From NCBI RefSeq assembly GCF_016908145.1, contig NZ_JAFBDI010000018.1:1-46426 (forward strand): a stretch of 46,426 nucleotides of DNA, read 5' to 3'. Shown one piece after another: positions 35,204 through 42,785 of the stretch. Below the pieces are notes generated by a model. That model saw only the letters and a list, made by a program, of their open reading frames with translations. It searched no databases and had not been told where the DNA came from. Source of the DNA: Marinitoga litoralis. Its GTDB lineage: Bacteria; Thermotogota; Thermotogae; Petrotogales; Petrotogaceae. Position 1 is the first letter of the stretch. Each line of letters begins with the position of its first letter. A program made the position numbers and the translations under genes.

Positions 35204-36348
35204 TTATATTATTCTTTCTTTTGTTTTCTGTTATAATTTTGTCGCAAACTGCTTTAGATAAAGCAGAAGTCTATTATTTTAATGGTAAAAGTGCTTTTCA
35301 AGTTGGGGAATATAATAATGCAGAAAAGTTTTTCGAAGAAGCATTAAAATTAACAGCACAAATTGAAATAAAGTATCCAGATATTAGATATATGTTAGGT
35401 TGGGCAAAATTTTACTTAAAAAAATATAAAGAAGCAGAAAATTATTTGAAATATTATACAGATGATCCAAAAGTTCAGCTAGCATTAAAAAGTATTAAAG
35501 AAGGAAACGTTCAAGAAGAGTTAAGTTTTAGATCATTAAAAATTCAATCAACAGAATCTACTGTTACGAATGAATCAACTTCAAATGTTAAGATTGGATT
35601 GTTTTATTATATTATTACAACTGCAGTAATATTTATAATAATAGGGATTTCAGGCTTCCTTATATATTTCTTTGTATTAAGAAAATACTCATTTAATGTT
35701 CAAACTGAAAATAAAGTTGAAAGTGTTGAAAATGAGGAAGAAGCTGAGACTACTGAAGAAGAAATTATACCATTAGAAGAAGTATTAGAAGTAAAAATTG
35801 ATGAACTGGAAGAATTGTGGTATGAATATGAAAAAATGAAGAATAAACTTGATGTTGATGAAGAAGAAATTTCAGTTGAAGAAAATTTAGAAGAAATAGA
35901 TGTGGATAGTTTATTAAGTGAAGATTTTGAAGAAGATACTAATTTAGATATAGAGGATCTTGAAGATGCGGTGAATGAAAACGAAACTGTCGAAAATAAA
36001 AATGAACCTATTGAAGATAATACTTCAGAAGAACTTCAAGTAGAAAAAGATATGAAACTCGATGAGGAAGAAAATACAATAGAAGATATAATAGAAAATG
36101 AAAAAATAAAAGATTTGAGTGAAATAGAAACAGTAAAGCCCAATGTAGATGTTCTTTCTAAATATAATAAAATAATTAATGAACCTGAAGGAAAAGTTGT
36201 TGTATCAAACATAAAAGGTTTAGAAAGTTTAGATGAAATAGATAAAGAAGTTAATAAAAAAGGTGGTCAATATACAAAAGGAGATTTACACAACATCTTT
36301 AAGGAAATATTTGCAGATAAAAATAGAGATCAAGTTAGTATAGAATAA
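35179..36348 (+). CDS. TPR protein with central membrane helix and long acidic cytoplasmic tail
   Basis: 389 aa. The signal peptide (about 1-23) is followed by two to three TPR units (NGKSAFQVGEYNNAEKFFEE, DIRYMLGWAKFYLKKYKEAE) at about 27-105. A second membrane helix is at about 139-168. A very acidic region of about 200 residues follows, with repeated EE/DE blocks and a possible coiled coil (IDELEELWYEYEKMKNKL). The layout puts the TPRs outside and the acidic tail inside. It starts 25 bases inside the preceding gene, so the two are translationally coupled and probably act together. No homologue of known function recognised. Confidence 0.6.
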   Translation: MERYYKKLIILFFLLFSVIILSQTALDKAEVYYFNGKSAFQVGEYNNAEKFFEEALKLTAQIEIKYPDIRYMLGWAKFYLKKYKEAENYLKYYTDDPKVQLALKSIKEGNVQEELSFRSLKIQSTESTVTNESTSNVKIGLFYYIITTAVIFIIIGISGFLIYFFVLRKYSFNVQTENKVESVENEEEAETTEEEIIPLEEVLEVKIDELEELWYEYEKMKNKLDVDEEEISVEENLEEIDVDSLLSEDFEEDTNLDIEDLEDAVNENETVENKNEPIEDNTSEELQVEKDMKLDEEENTIEDIIENEKIKDLSEIETVKPNVDVLSKYNKIINEPEGKVVVSNIKGLESLDEIDKEVNKKGGQYTKGDLHNIFKEIFADKNRDQVSIE

Positions 36349-36352
36349 TTAA

Positions 36353-36428
36353 TGGAGCGGGCGACGGGACTCGAACCCGCGACCCTCAGCTTGGGAAGCT
36401 GATGCTCTACCAACTGAGCTACACCCGC
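36353..36428 (-). tRNA. tRNA-Gly (anticodon CCC), CCA encoded
   Basis: The reverse strand folds into a full cloverleaf. Acceptor GCGGGTG pairs with CGCCCGC, the D arm is GTAGCTCAGTTGGTAGAGC, the anticodon loop TTCCCAA sits on stem TCAGC/GCTGA, and the T loop is TTCGAGT. Discriminator U is followed by an encoded CCA. The CCC anticodon reads GGG codons. Confidence 0.97.
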
Positions 36429-36460
36429 TTTTCGAAGATTATTATATCACTATTCGAAAA
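36429..36460 (-). repeat. Inverted repeat flanking the tRNA-Gly promoter -10
   Basis: TTTTCGAA (36429-36436) and TTCGAAAA (36453-36460) are perfect inverted 8-mers, 24 bases apart centre to centre. They bracket the -10 hexamer of the tRNA promoter. This could be an operator or a chance A/T-rich repeat. Confidence 0.4.
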
Positions 36461-36469
36461 AATTTTCAA
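36441..36469 (-). promoter_or_regulatory. Consensus promoter of tRNA-Gly
   Basis: Read on the reverse strand, -35 TTGAAA (36464-36469), a 17-base spacer and -10 TATAAT (36441-36446). The tRNA 5' end is 12 bases downstream. It overlaps the leader of the divergent lgt gene. Confidence 0.85.
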
Positions 36470-36479
36470 GGGGGTTATT

Positions 36480-37358
36480 ATGATTAAAGACAAATTATAT
36501 ATAAGAGTGCTGGTTATTTCGATTTTAATTTTTACTCTATTAGGAATACTACTTTTACCAAAAGTTTTTTCAGGAGAAGTTATTGTAAATCCAATTATAT
36601 TTACACTAGGTCCTTTGCAAATAAGATGGTATGGACTGCTTATAGCATCAGGAGTTTTTTTGAGTTTTTATTTAGCTACCGATACTGCAAAAAAATGGAA
36701 TTTTGATGAGAATGATTTATCAAATGCGGTTATAATTGGAATTATTTTTGCGATTATTGGAGCTAGATTATACTATGTAATATTTAATTGGGATATATAT
36801 TCTAAAATGCCTTCTGAAATTTTTAAAACATGGCATGGTGGGATGGCTATTCATGGAGGAATATTAGGAGCTTTATTATCAGTCTATATATATACAAAGT
36901 TAAAGAAAAATATATCCTTTACTTTTTTACAAGGATTAGATTTAATGGCTCATGTATTACCATTGGGGCAAGCAATAGGTAGATGGGGTAACTTTTTCAA
37001 TTATGAGGCTTATGGTGGTCCAACATCTTTGCCTTGGAAAATGTTTGTTCCTAATCCATTTAGAATGCCAGGTTATGAAAATTATGAATATTTTCATCCT
37101 ACATTCTTATATGAATCAATATGGGATCTAATTATATTTTTATTTTTATTTTACTATGCAAGAAATAAGAAAAAATTTGATGGTGAAATTATATCATTAT
37201 ATTTAATTTTATATTCTCTTGGAAGAGGTGTAATAGAAATTCTAAGAACAGATTCTTTAATGTTCTTAGGAATGAAAGTAGCAGTATTAATTAGTATATT
37301 TTTTATAATTTTTGGTATAATATTATATATATCATTAAAAAAGAAAATGGAGGTATGA
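36480..37358 (+). CDS. lgt: Prolipoprotein diacylglyceryl transferase
   Basis: 292 aa from ATG 36480, with AAGGGGG just upstream; an open 26-codon extension would run back through the tRNA gene and is rejected. It transfers diacylglycerol to the lipobox cysteine of prolipoproteins in the inner membrane. About seven membrane helices; the signature GRWGNFFNYEAYGG carries the conserved Arg and Asn. HPTFLYESIWDL and GGMAIHGGILG are the other invariant blocks. First of an lgt-cupin-tatD operon. Confidence 0.95.
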   Translation: MIKDKLYIRVLVISILIFTLLGILLLPKVFSGEVIVNPIIFTLGPLQIRWYGLLIASGVFLSFYLATDTAKKWNFDENDLSNAVIIGIIFAIIGARLYYVIFNWDIYSKMPSEIFKTWHGGMAIHGGILGALLSVYIYTKLKKNISFTFLQGLDLMAHVLPLGQAIGRWGNFFNYEAYGGPTSLPWKMFVPNPFRMPGYENYEYFHPTFLYESIWDLIIFLFLFYYARNKKKFDGEIISLYLILYSLGRGVIEILRTDSLMFLGMKVAVLISIFFIIFGIILYISLKKKMEV

Positions 37359-37361
37359 ATT

Positions 37362-37721
37362 ATGAACAAAGCATATATTGGTAAAGCTATGGATATAGAA
37401 CCTATAACTTATGATGATGGTGTAAATGTAAAAGGAGCACATAAAAGAGTATTAATTGGAAATAAATTAGGAGCTCCAAATTTTGTAATGAGATTATTTA
37501 CCTTAGAAAAAGGTGGATTTACACCAAAACATACACATGATTGGGAACATGAGGTTTATGTTTTGAAAGGAAAATTAGAAGTATTTAATGGGGAAGAAAT
37601 TGTTATAGCGGAAGAAGGTTCTTTTGTATTTGTTCCACCAAATGTATTACATCAATTTAAAAATATAAATGATGGTGAAAGTCAATTTATTTGTGTAATA
37701 CCAAGATCTGGAGGCGAATGA
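37362..37721 (+). CDS. Small single-domain cupin protein
   Basis: 119 aa. A complete metal-binding cupin: motif 1 is TPKHTHDWEHEVYVLKG (two His, Glu, and a further His) and motif 2 is FVFVPPNVLHQFKN with the last His. Similar proteins in anaerobes are annotated only as cupins, often binding Mn or Fe. It lies 3 bases after the lgt stop and its end abuts tatD. Reaction unknown. Confidence 0.88.
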   Translation: MNKAYIGKAMDIEPITYDDGVNVKGAHKRVLIGNKLGAPNFVMRLFTLEKGGFTPKHTHDWEHEVYVLKGKLEVFNGEEIVIAEEGSFVFVPPNVLHQFKNINDGESQFICVIPRSGGE

Positions 37722-38482
37722 TGAAGTTTGTTGATACACATTGCCATTTAAATTTAATAGATAAAAAAGATGAGATCATTGCTTCTTTTGAAAAAAATAA
37801 TATAGAATATGTGATAGAAATCGGTATTAATGTAGAAAATTCTTTTAAAAATGTTGAATTATCAAATGAATATGAAAAAATTTATTGTTCGGTTGGTATA
37901 CATCCTACAGATTCTAAAGAATTAACGAATAAGGATTTCGATACAATTAATGTTTTAGCAAAAAATGATAAAGTGGTTGCAATTGGTGAAATAGGATTAG
38001 ATTATTATTGGAAAAACGTATCTAAAGAAGAACAGTGTAAATCATTTATTAATCAATTAAATATAGCTAAAGAAAATGAATTACCAGTAGTTTTACACAT
38101 AAGGGAAGCATATGAAGATGCTTTTAATGTATTAATAAATGAAGGTATTCCAGATAAATTAGGAGTTGTTCACTGTTTTTCGTCTGATTGGAATACAGCT
38201 AAGAAATTTTTAAACCTTGGATTTTATATTGGAATTGATGGACCTATAACATTTAAAAATAATAAGACTTTAATTGAAGTTGTAAAAAATACACCCATAG
38301 AATACATATTACCAGAAACAGATTCTCCGTTTTTAACACCAGTTCCATATAGAGGTAAAAAGAATAATCCTACATATGTTAAATACATTATTGAAAAAAT
38401 AGCTGAAATTAAAAATATGAATATTGAAGATACTTCACGAATATTACTAGAAAATTCAAAAAGATTGTTTAATAAAATATGA
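37721..38482 (+). CDS. TatD family metal-dependent hydrolase/DNase
   Basis: 253 aa from ATG 37721 (GGAGG at 37710-37714); the ATG three bases earlier is also possible. A TIM-barrel amidohydrolase: DTHCHLN (first metal pair), GEIGLDYYW (Glu), VLHIREAYED and VVHCFSSDW (His ligands) and PETDSPFLTP (final Asp). TatD proteins act as 3'-5' exonucleases in DNA repair or tRNA quality control. Last in the lgt operon. Confidence 0.93.
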   Translation: MKFVDTHCHLNLIDKKDEIIASFEKNNIEYVIEIGINVENSFKNVELSNEYEKIYCSVGIHPTDSKELTNKDFDTINVLAKNDKVVAIGEIGLDYYWKNVSKEEQCKSFINQLNIAKENELPVVLHIREAYEDAFNVLINEGIPDKLGVVHCFSSDWNTAKKFLNLGFYIGIDGPITFKNNKTLIEVVKNTPIEYILPETDSPFLTPVPYRGKKNNPTYVKYIIEKIAEIKNMNIEDTSRILLENSKRLFNKI

Positions 38483-38488
38483 TTGTTC

Positions 38489-38513
38489 AAACCTCCCAAA
38501 AGGGAGGTTTTTA
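38489..38513 (+). terminator. Terminator after the lgt-cupin-tatD operon
   Basis: AAACCTCCC (38489-38497) and GGGAGGTTT (38502-38510), a 9-bp stem with an AAAA loop, followed by TTAT. Confidence 0.88.
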
Positions 38514-38597
38514 TGATATGATATAAATGAAGAAATAATATTATACTCATTTGTAATAATTATATATTAAAGCATTATATTTAAGGGGTGATTATAT

Positions 38598-38822
38598 ATG
38601 AGGATATTAATATTTTATTCAGCTATACTAATAGCTATTTTAGGGGTGTTTTTTTCAAATATACCAATATTACCTTTTATTTTAGAAGCATTAGCTGCTG
38701 TAGTTTTTTCTATGATTTTTGAAAAAGGCAAATGGATATACTTAATAGTATTTTTTGCATTGTTTATTTTGATAATAACAAATTACATTCCTAATTTTAA
38801 TTTTGTTTTGACAATAAAGTGA
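38598..38822 (+). CDS. Small two-to-three-helix membrane protein, unknown
   Basis: 74 aa, almost entirely hydrophobic, with helices at about 2-20, 24-42 and 46-64 and short charged turns (FEKGKW). Start ATG after AAGGGGTG. It is 12 bases ahead of the ABC permease gene and is likely an accessory subunit of that exporter. Not recognised. Confidence 0.65.
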   Translation: MRILIFYSAILIAILGVFFSNIPILPFILEALAAVVFSMIFEKGKWIYLIVFFALFILIITNYIPNFNFVLTIK

Positions 38823-38834
38823 TGAGGTGATTGT

Positions 38835-39461
38835 ATGTTAAAAACTATAAAATTTGTTTTTGAAAAAGAAATTAGACAAAGATCTTATTACATAGTATTT
38901 ATAGCAATTTTGTTATTTTTACCAAATGATTTAGGAAATTTATTTGCAGTATTATTTGCTTCGACATTACTAACTAGGGAGTTAGAAAATAAGAGTTTTT
39001 CTTTAATTTCTACTTTACCAATTTCAAGAATGGATTTATATTTATCCTATTATATATTTGGTGCTAGTATATTATTGTTTTCAAAAGCACTTTATTTTGG
39101 AATATCTAAAAATTCTGATATTTTATCTTTATTTGGTTCTTTACTTTTCTTTGCCTTTTTTTATAGTTTAAGTGTTTTAACATCAATCAAAGGTTTAGGT
39201 GGAATATATGTACCAATATCAATATGGTTAGTTGATTTATTTTTAAAATCAAATGATTTAATTAAAGATTATAGTATAGTGTCTCAAAGAAATGTTTTTA
39301 TTAATATAATTTCATTATTCTTATTTATATCAGTTATGGTAATTTTTCATTTTTCAGATTCATCAAATTATACAAAGAATAAAAATAAACTATTTACAAT
39401 TATTGGTTTAGTTTTTGTATTTATTGTAGTAGCCTTATTAATAGCTAATTCATTGAGGTGA
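38835..39461 (+). CDS. ABC-2-type exporter membrane protein
   Basis: 208 aa with about six membrane helices. The pattern KFVFEKEIRQRSYYIVFIAI at the N-terminus and TLLTRELENKSFSLISTLPISRMDLYLS (about 41-68) matches the ABC-2 membrane family (YhaP/NatB/CcmB-like 'TLPISRxxxylsK'). The ribosome site GAGGTG is followed by ATG. Its stop overlaps the ribosome site of the ATPase gene. Substrate unknown. Confidence 0.75.
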   Translation: MLKTIKFVFEKEIRQRSYYIVFIAILLFLPNDLGNLFAVLFASTLLTRELENKSFSLISTLPISRMDLYLSYYIFGASILLFSKALYFGISKNSDILSLFGSLLFFAFFYSLSVLTSIKGLGGIYVPISIWLVDLFLKSNDLIKDYSIVSQRNVFINIISLFLFISVMVIFHFSDSSNYTKNKNKLFTIIGLVFVFIVVALLIANSLR

Positions 39462-39466
39462 TTGAT

Positions 39467-40255
39467 ATGCTCGAGGTAATTAATTTAGAAAAATCATATG
39501 GCCCAAAACCTGCATTAATTGATGTTAATCTTACTATTAATCCTGGAGATATTTATGTTTTAGTTGGCCCAAATGGTGCTGGTAAAACAACAACTTTAAA
39601 ATGCATATATGGAGATTTGAAGCCAGATGAAGGAAAAATATTGATAAATGGGAAAAAATTAAATAAAATTAGAAAAAGAGATATTACAGTTTTATTAGAA
39701 GAACGAATAACCTTCAAAGGGTTATTTCCATATGATTATGCTGAATTATGGAAAATATTATACCCGAATTGGAATGAAAAAAAATATAAAGAGTTAATGA
39801 TGGAATTTGATTTACCTATTAATAAACCTGTTCATGCATATTCTTCAGGTATGAAAACATTATTTTATATTATTCTTATGTTTTCTGCTCAACCAAAAAT
39901 AATGATATTAGATGAACCTACACAAAATATAGATCCTGTTAAAAAAGATAAAATATTGAAAATGTTAAAAGCATTTGTGTCAAATAGCGAAAACATTGTT
40001 ATAATGTCTACACATCATATTGAAGAGGTAGAATTAATAGCAACAAGATTTGCAATAATTAATTCTGGTAAAACAACATTTGAAGGGAATATTGAAAAAG
40101 CGCTATCTGATCATAGAATTGTAAAGCAAAGTGAAATGACAGAAGAAATGGAAATAATAACCCCATTAGATGAAGGAATTTTGGTAAGGACAAATGAGGA
40201 TATAGGAAGGCTACCAGATTTTAGAGAAGTTGTATTAGGATATTTAAAAAAATAG
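39467..40255 (+). CDS. ABC exporter ATP-binding protein
   Basis: 262 aa from ATG 39467 with GAGG at 39455-39458; a GTG at 39458 lies in the ribosome site. Walker A is VGPNGAGKTT (about 34-43). The signature is YSSGMK rather than LSGGQ, common in ABC-2 exporters. Walker B is IMILDEPTQNIDP, and the switch His is in MSTHHIEE. The C-terminal ~60 residues are a short regulatory extension. Third gene of the small exporter operon. Confidence 0.9.
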   Translation: MLEVINLEKSYGPKPALIDVNLTINPGDIYVLVGPNGAGKTTTLKCIYGDLKPDEGKILINGKKLNKIRKRDITVLLEERITFKGLFPYDYAELWKILYPNWNEKKYKELMMEFDLPINKPVHAYSSGMKTLFYIILMFSAQPKIMILDEPTQNIDPVKKDKILKMLKAFVSNSENIVIMSTHHIEEVELIATRFAIINSGKTTFEGNIEKALSDHRIVKQSEMTEEMEIITPLDEGILVRTNEDIGRLPDFREVVLGYLKK

Positions 40256-40277
40256 ATACCCGTTGTGGGTATCTATT
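40251..40277. terminator. Bidirectional terminator between the exporter operon and the DUF3798 operon
   Basis: AATAGATACCC (40251-40261) pairs with GGGTATCTATT (40267-40277), an 11-bp stem, loop GTTGT, followed by TTATTTT on the + side and AAA-rich DNA on the other. Confidence 0.88.
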
Positions 40278-40637
40278 TTATTTTCTCATGCTATCGTACG
40301 AAATATAATCTTCATCTCCATTAATTAAAGCTGGAATGTTAATAATCGCGTTTTGATTAATAGGTATTTTAAACTCTTTTTCTATTACTTGACCGTTATA
40401 TTCAAAGGTAATTTTATGTTTAGGGCCGACAACATTTGCAACTTTTCTAGAATTTTTTCTTAATTTTAATTCTATATCATCTACTTTAACTATTAGTGTA
40501 TCGTTAATATATTTATAATCCTTGAAAGATTTATTATCTACAAAAACCTTATGTTGTTGACCTATATAAAATAATATTACACCTAATAAAATCAAAGCAA
40601 AAATAAAACTAATTCTAAAAATTAATCTTCTATTCAT
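40278..40637 (-). CDS. Small membrane-anchored protein at the end of the DUF3798 ABC operon
   Basis: 119 aa. One N-terminal membrane helix (about 7-26), then a small predominantly beta domain (VFVDNKSFKDYKYINDTLIVKVDD, then KITFEYNGQVIEKEFKIP) resembling a small Ig-like or barwin-like sandwich. It begins 10 bases after the last permease gene, with GAGGTG before ATG, so it belongs to the importer operon. Not recognised with confidence; it could be an accessory subunit. Confidence 0.65.
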   Translation of the reverse strand: MNRRLIFRISFIFALILLGVILFYIGQQHKVFVDNKSFKDYKYINDTLIVKVDDIELKLRKNSRKVANVVGPKHKITFEYNGQVIEKEFKIPINQNAIINIPALINGDEDYISYDSMRK

Positions 40638-40647
40638 TTATTTCACC

Positions 40648-41745
40648 TCAACCTTCTTGTCTCATAGCATGTCTTTCTCTTTCTTTATCTCTACTACGTT
40701 TCCAGGCGTGTAATGCTAATGATATTGCTATAATTCCATAAGAAATAAATACTCTAAAGAATTCTCCTAATTGAGCTTGTCCAATTAATTCTTTACCAGC
40801 TCTTGGAGATACAACGAACATAAGATGGAATAATGTAATACCTACAAATACATTTGGTATTGATGCCTTTGAAACAGAAGCACCACCTATTAATAATGCA
40901 GCAATTGCAAACATACCAATTTGTTCATGACTATTATAAGTGTTTACTGTTCCAATATTTTGTAAAAATATTATTTGCCCGATAGCTGCTAATACAGTGG
41001 ATATTACAATAGCAAGTATTCTAGTTCTTTCTACATTAATTCCAGCAGCTTTTGCAATTTCCATGTTTTGTGCAATAGCTCTCATGTCTTGACCTAATTT
41101 TGTTTTTCTAAACCATACAATGAATACACATAAAACAGCAATTATAATAAATGTAGATAAAGGAATATATACGCCGCTAATTTCTATTTTCCAAATATTG
41201 TCTAATGCCTGTCTTACGTTAGTTAAATTAATAGCATTTCTAATACCAAATCCTCTACTTAATAAAATTTCTTTATTTGCTATTGGTATAAATTTACCCA
41301 TTCCGTATAATACTATAATTTGATATACACCATTAATGAAAAAACCTAGGATGAAGGAAGTAACCATTTCTCTACCTTTTGCCATATTTAATATTGAACC
41401 ACTAAATGCACCTAATAACATTGCAATTGGTAGTGCAATGAGCATAGCTAAAACTAAACCAGGGACTCCTACTATTCCCCAATCAGTAACAAAGATAAGG
41501 CCAATTTGACCTGCCATAGCTCCTAAAACAATACCAAAGTTTAAACCCATACCTGCCATAATAGGTATTAATAACGATGCTACTAAGAATGAGTTTCTAG
41601 ATAATCTAACAATCATTTCTTGAATTAAATATTTTCCTGAAAAACCAGAAAGAGGTATTTCAAAAGCACTTAAAATAATGAAAATAATAGGAACTGCATT
41701 ATTAATAAAAAAGTATTCAACTTTTTTAGCAAATGTCTCTTTCAT
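40648..41745 (-). CDS. ABC importer permease (BPD_transp_2 family), subunit 2
   Basis: 365 aa with about nine membrane helices. Family signatures include the FGIVLGAMAGQIGLIF, LGAFSGSILNMAKGREMVTSFI and AKAAGINVERTRILAIV (coupling helix) blocks. It is a sister of the next permease (same blocks NFGLPLGIIAGLIGA, ARASGINIDKMRI). The overlap of 4 bases with the upstream permease (ATGA) implies equal synthesis. It forms a heterodimeric channel for a BMP/DUF3798-type importer. Confidence 0.88.
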   Translation of the reverse strand: MKETFAKKVEYFFINNAVPIIFIILSAFEIPLSGFSGKYLIQEMIVRLSRNSFLVASLLIPIMAGMGLNFGIVLGAMAGQIGLIFVTDWGIVGVPGLVLAMLIALPIAMLLGAFSGSILNMAKGREMVTSFILGFFINGVYQIIVLYGMGKFIPIANKEILLSRGFGIRNAINLTNVRQALDNIWKIEISGVYIPLSTFIIIAVLCVFIVWFRKTKLGQDMRAIAQNMEIAKAAGINVERTRILAIVISTVLAAIGQIIFLQNIGTVNTYNSHEQIGMFAIAALLIGGASVSKASIPNVFVGITLFHLMFVVSPRAGKELIGQAQLGEFFRVFISYGIIAISLALHAWKRSRDKERERHAMRQEG

Positions 41746-42785
41746 GATCTCGCCTTCTTTCTAGTTAATGCATATAATATCATTCCATTTGATACTACTA
41801 TTCTTATTGCTTCTGACATATCTGTCTTAATTAAATTATTAATTACTGAAGGTGTCATAGTTAATATTCCTTGGAATAAAAATGTACCAATAACAACATT
41901 TGTAATTGTAGCATTATGTATTGAAGCACCGCCTATCAAAATAGCTGCAACTGCCGGGAAAGCCATATAGAATGGCCCCATATATAATTGTATAAATCCA
42001 AAACTTTGTTCATATACAATAATACCTATAGCACCTAAAACAGTAGACATAATAACAGAAATAATTCTCATTTTGTCAATATTTATTCCAGATGCCCTTG
42101 CAAACTCCGGATTTGAACCAACAGCAATTATTGCTGTTCCTGTTTTTGTTCTAAAGAATAACCAAACTAAAAATGCCATTAAAGCAAAAAATAATATGGC
42201 ACCAGTTGGAAATACAAAATAATCACCAATTTTTATAGCTAAAAAATCATTTAAAACATGGAACCAATATTTCTCTACAGATATTGTAGTTCTTAATCCT
42301 GAACCGCCATAAGCCCAAATCATATCAGGACTTTTATATGGAAGAATTAACCACATCATAGACATAAAAGCAACGGAAGAAAAACCTACATATGTAGCTA
42401 CCATCATTTCTCCGCCTTTAACTTTATTTAATAATATACCATAACCCCATCCTAAAATAATTGCAAATGGCAAAGCAATAAATATTGCAGTTAAAAAACC
42501 AAAAAATCCCGTCACTCCTAATTCAATACTAGTAACTGCTCCTATTAACCCTGCAATTATTCCTAATGGTAATCCAAAATTTAATCCTGTACCTGATAAA
42601 ACCATTGGAACCATAGCTAAAACTAAAATAGAATTCATACCAAATCTAACAAAAATATCACTTATTGATGTAGAAACTCTGATATTTACAAATGGAGCAA
42701 TAATAAACAATGACAATAAAAATAGGGCTATAATAATCCTAGGCCATCCAAAACTTTCAATATATTTTTTTATTTTCTCCATCAT
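41742..42785 (-). CDS. ABC importer permease (BPD_transp_2 family), subunit 1
   Basis: 347 aa with about nine membrane helices. Characteristic segments are GTGLNFGLPLGIIAGLIGA, KVKGGEMMVATYVGFS and FARASGINIDKMRIISVIMS, the coupling helix that docks on the ATPase. It resembles nucleoside/ribose-type permeases (RbsC, YufP, BmpC relatives). ATGA overlap with both neighbours. It pairs with the gene at 40648-41745. Confidence 0.88.
   Translation of the reverse strand: MMEKIKKYIESFGWPRIIIALFLLSLFIIAPFVNIRVSTSISDIFVRFGMNSILVLAMVPMVLSGTGLNFGLPLGIIAGLIGAVTSIELGVTGFFGFLTAIFIALPFAIILGWGYGILLNKVKGGEMMVATYVGFSSVAFMSMMWLILPYKSPDMIWAYGGSGLRTTISVEKYWFHVLNDFLAIKIGDYFVFPTGAILFFALMAFLVWLFFRTKTGTAIIAVGSNPEFARASGINIDKMRIISVIMSTVLGAIGIIVYEQSFGFIQLYMGPFYMAFPAVAAILIGGASIHNATITNVVIGTFLFQGILTMTPSVINNLIKTDMSEAIRIVVSNGMILYALTRKKARS

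Noticed and set aside
36402-36479. A longer lgt protein starting 26 codons upstream
   Set aside because: It would be translated from antisense of the tRNA-Gly gene and its promoter, with no ribosome site; ATG 36480 has AAGGGGG.
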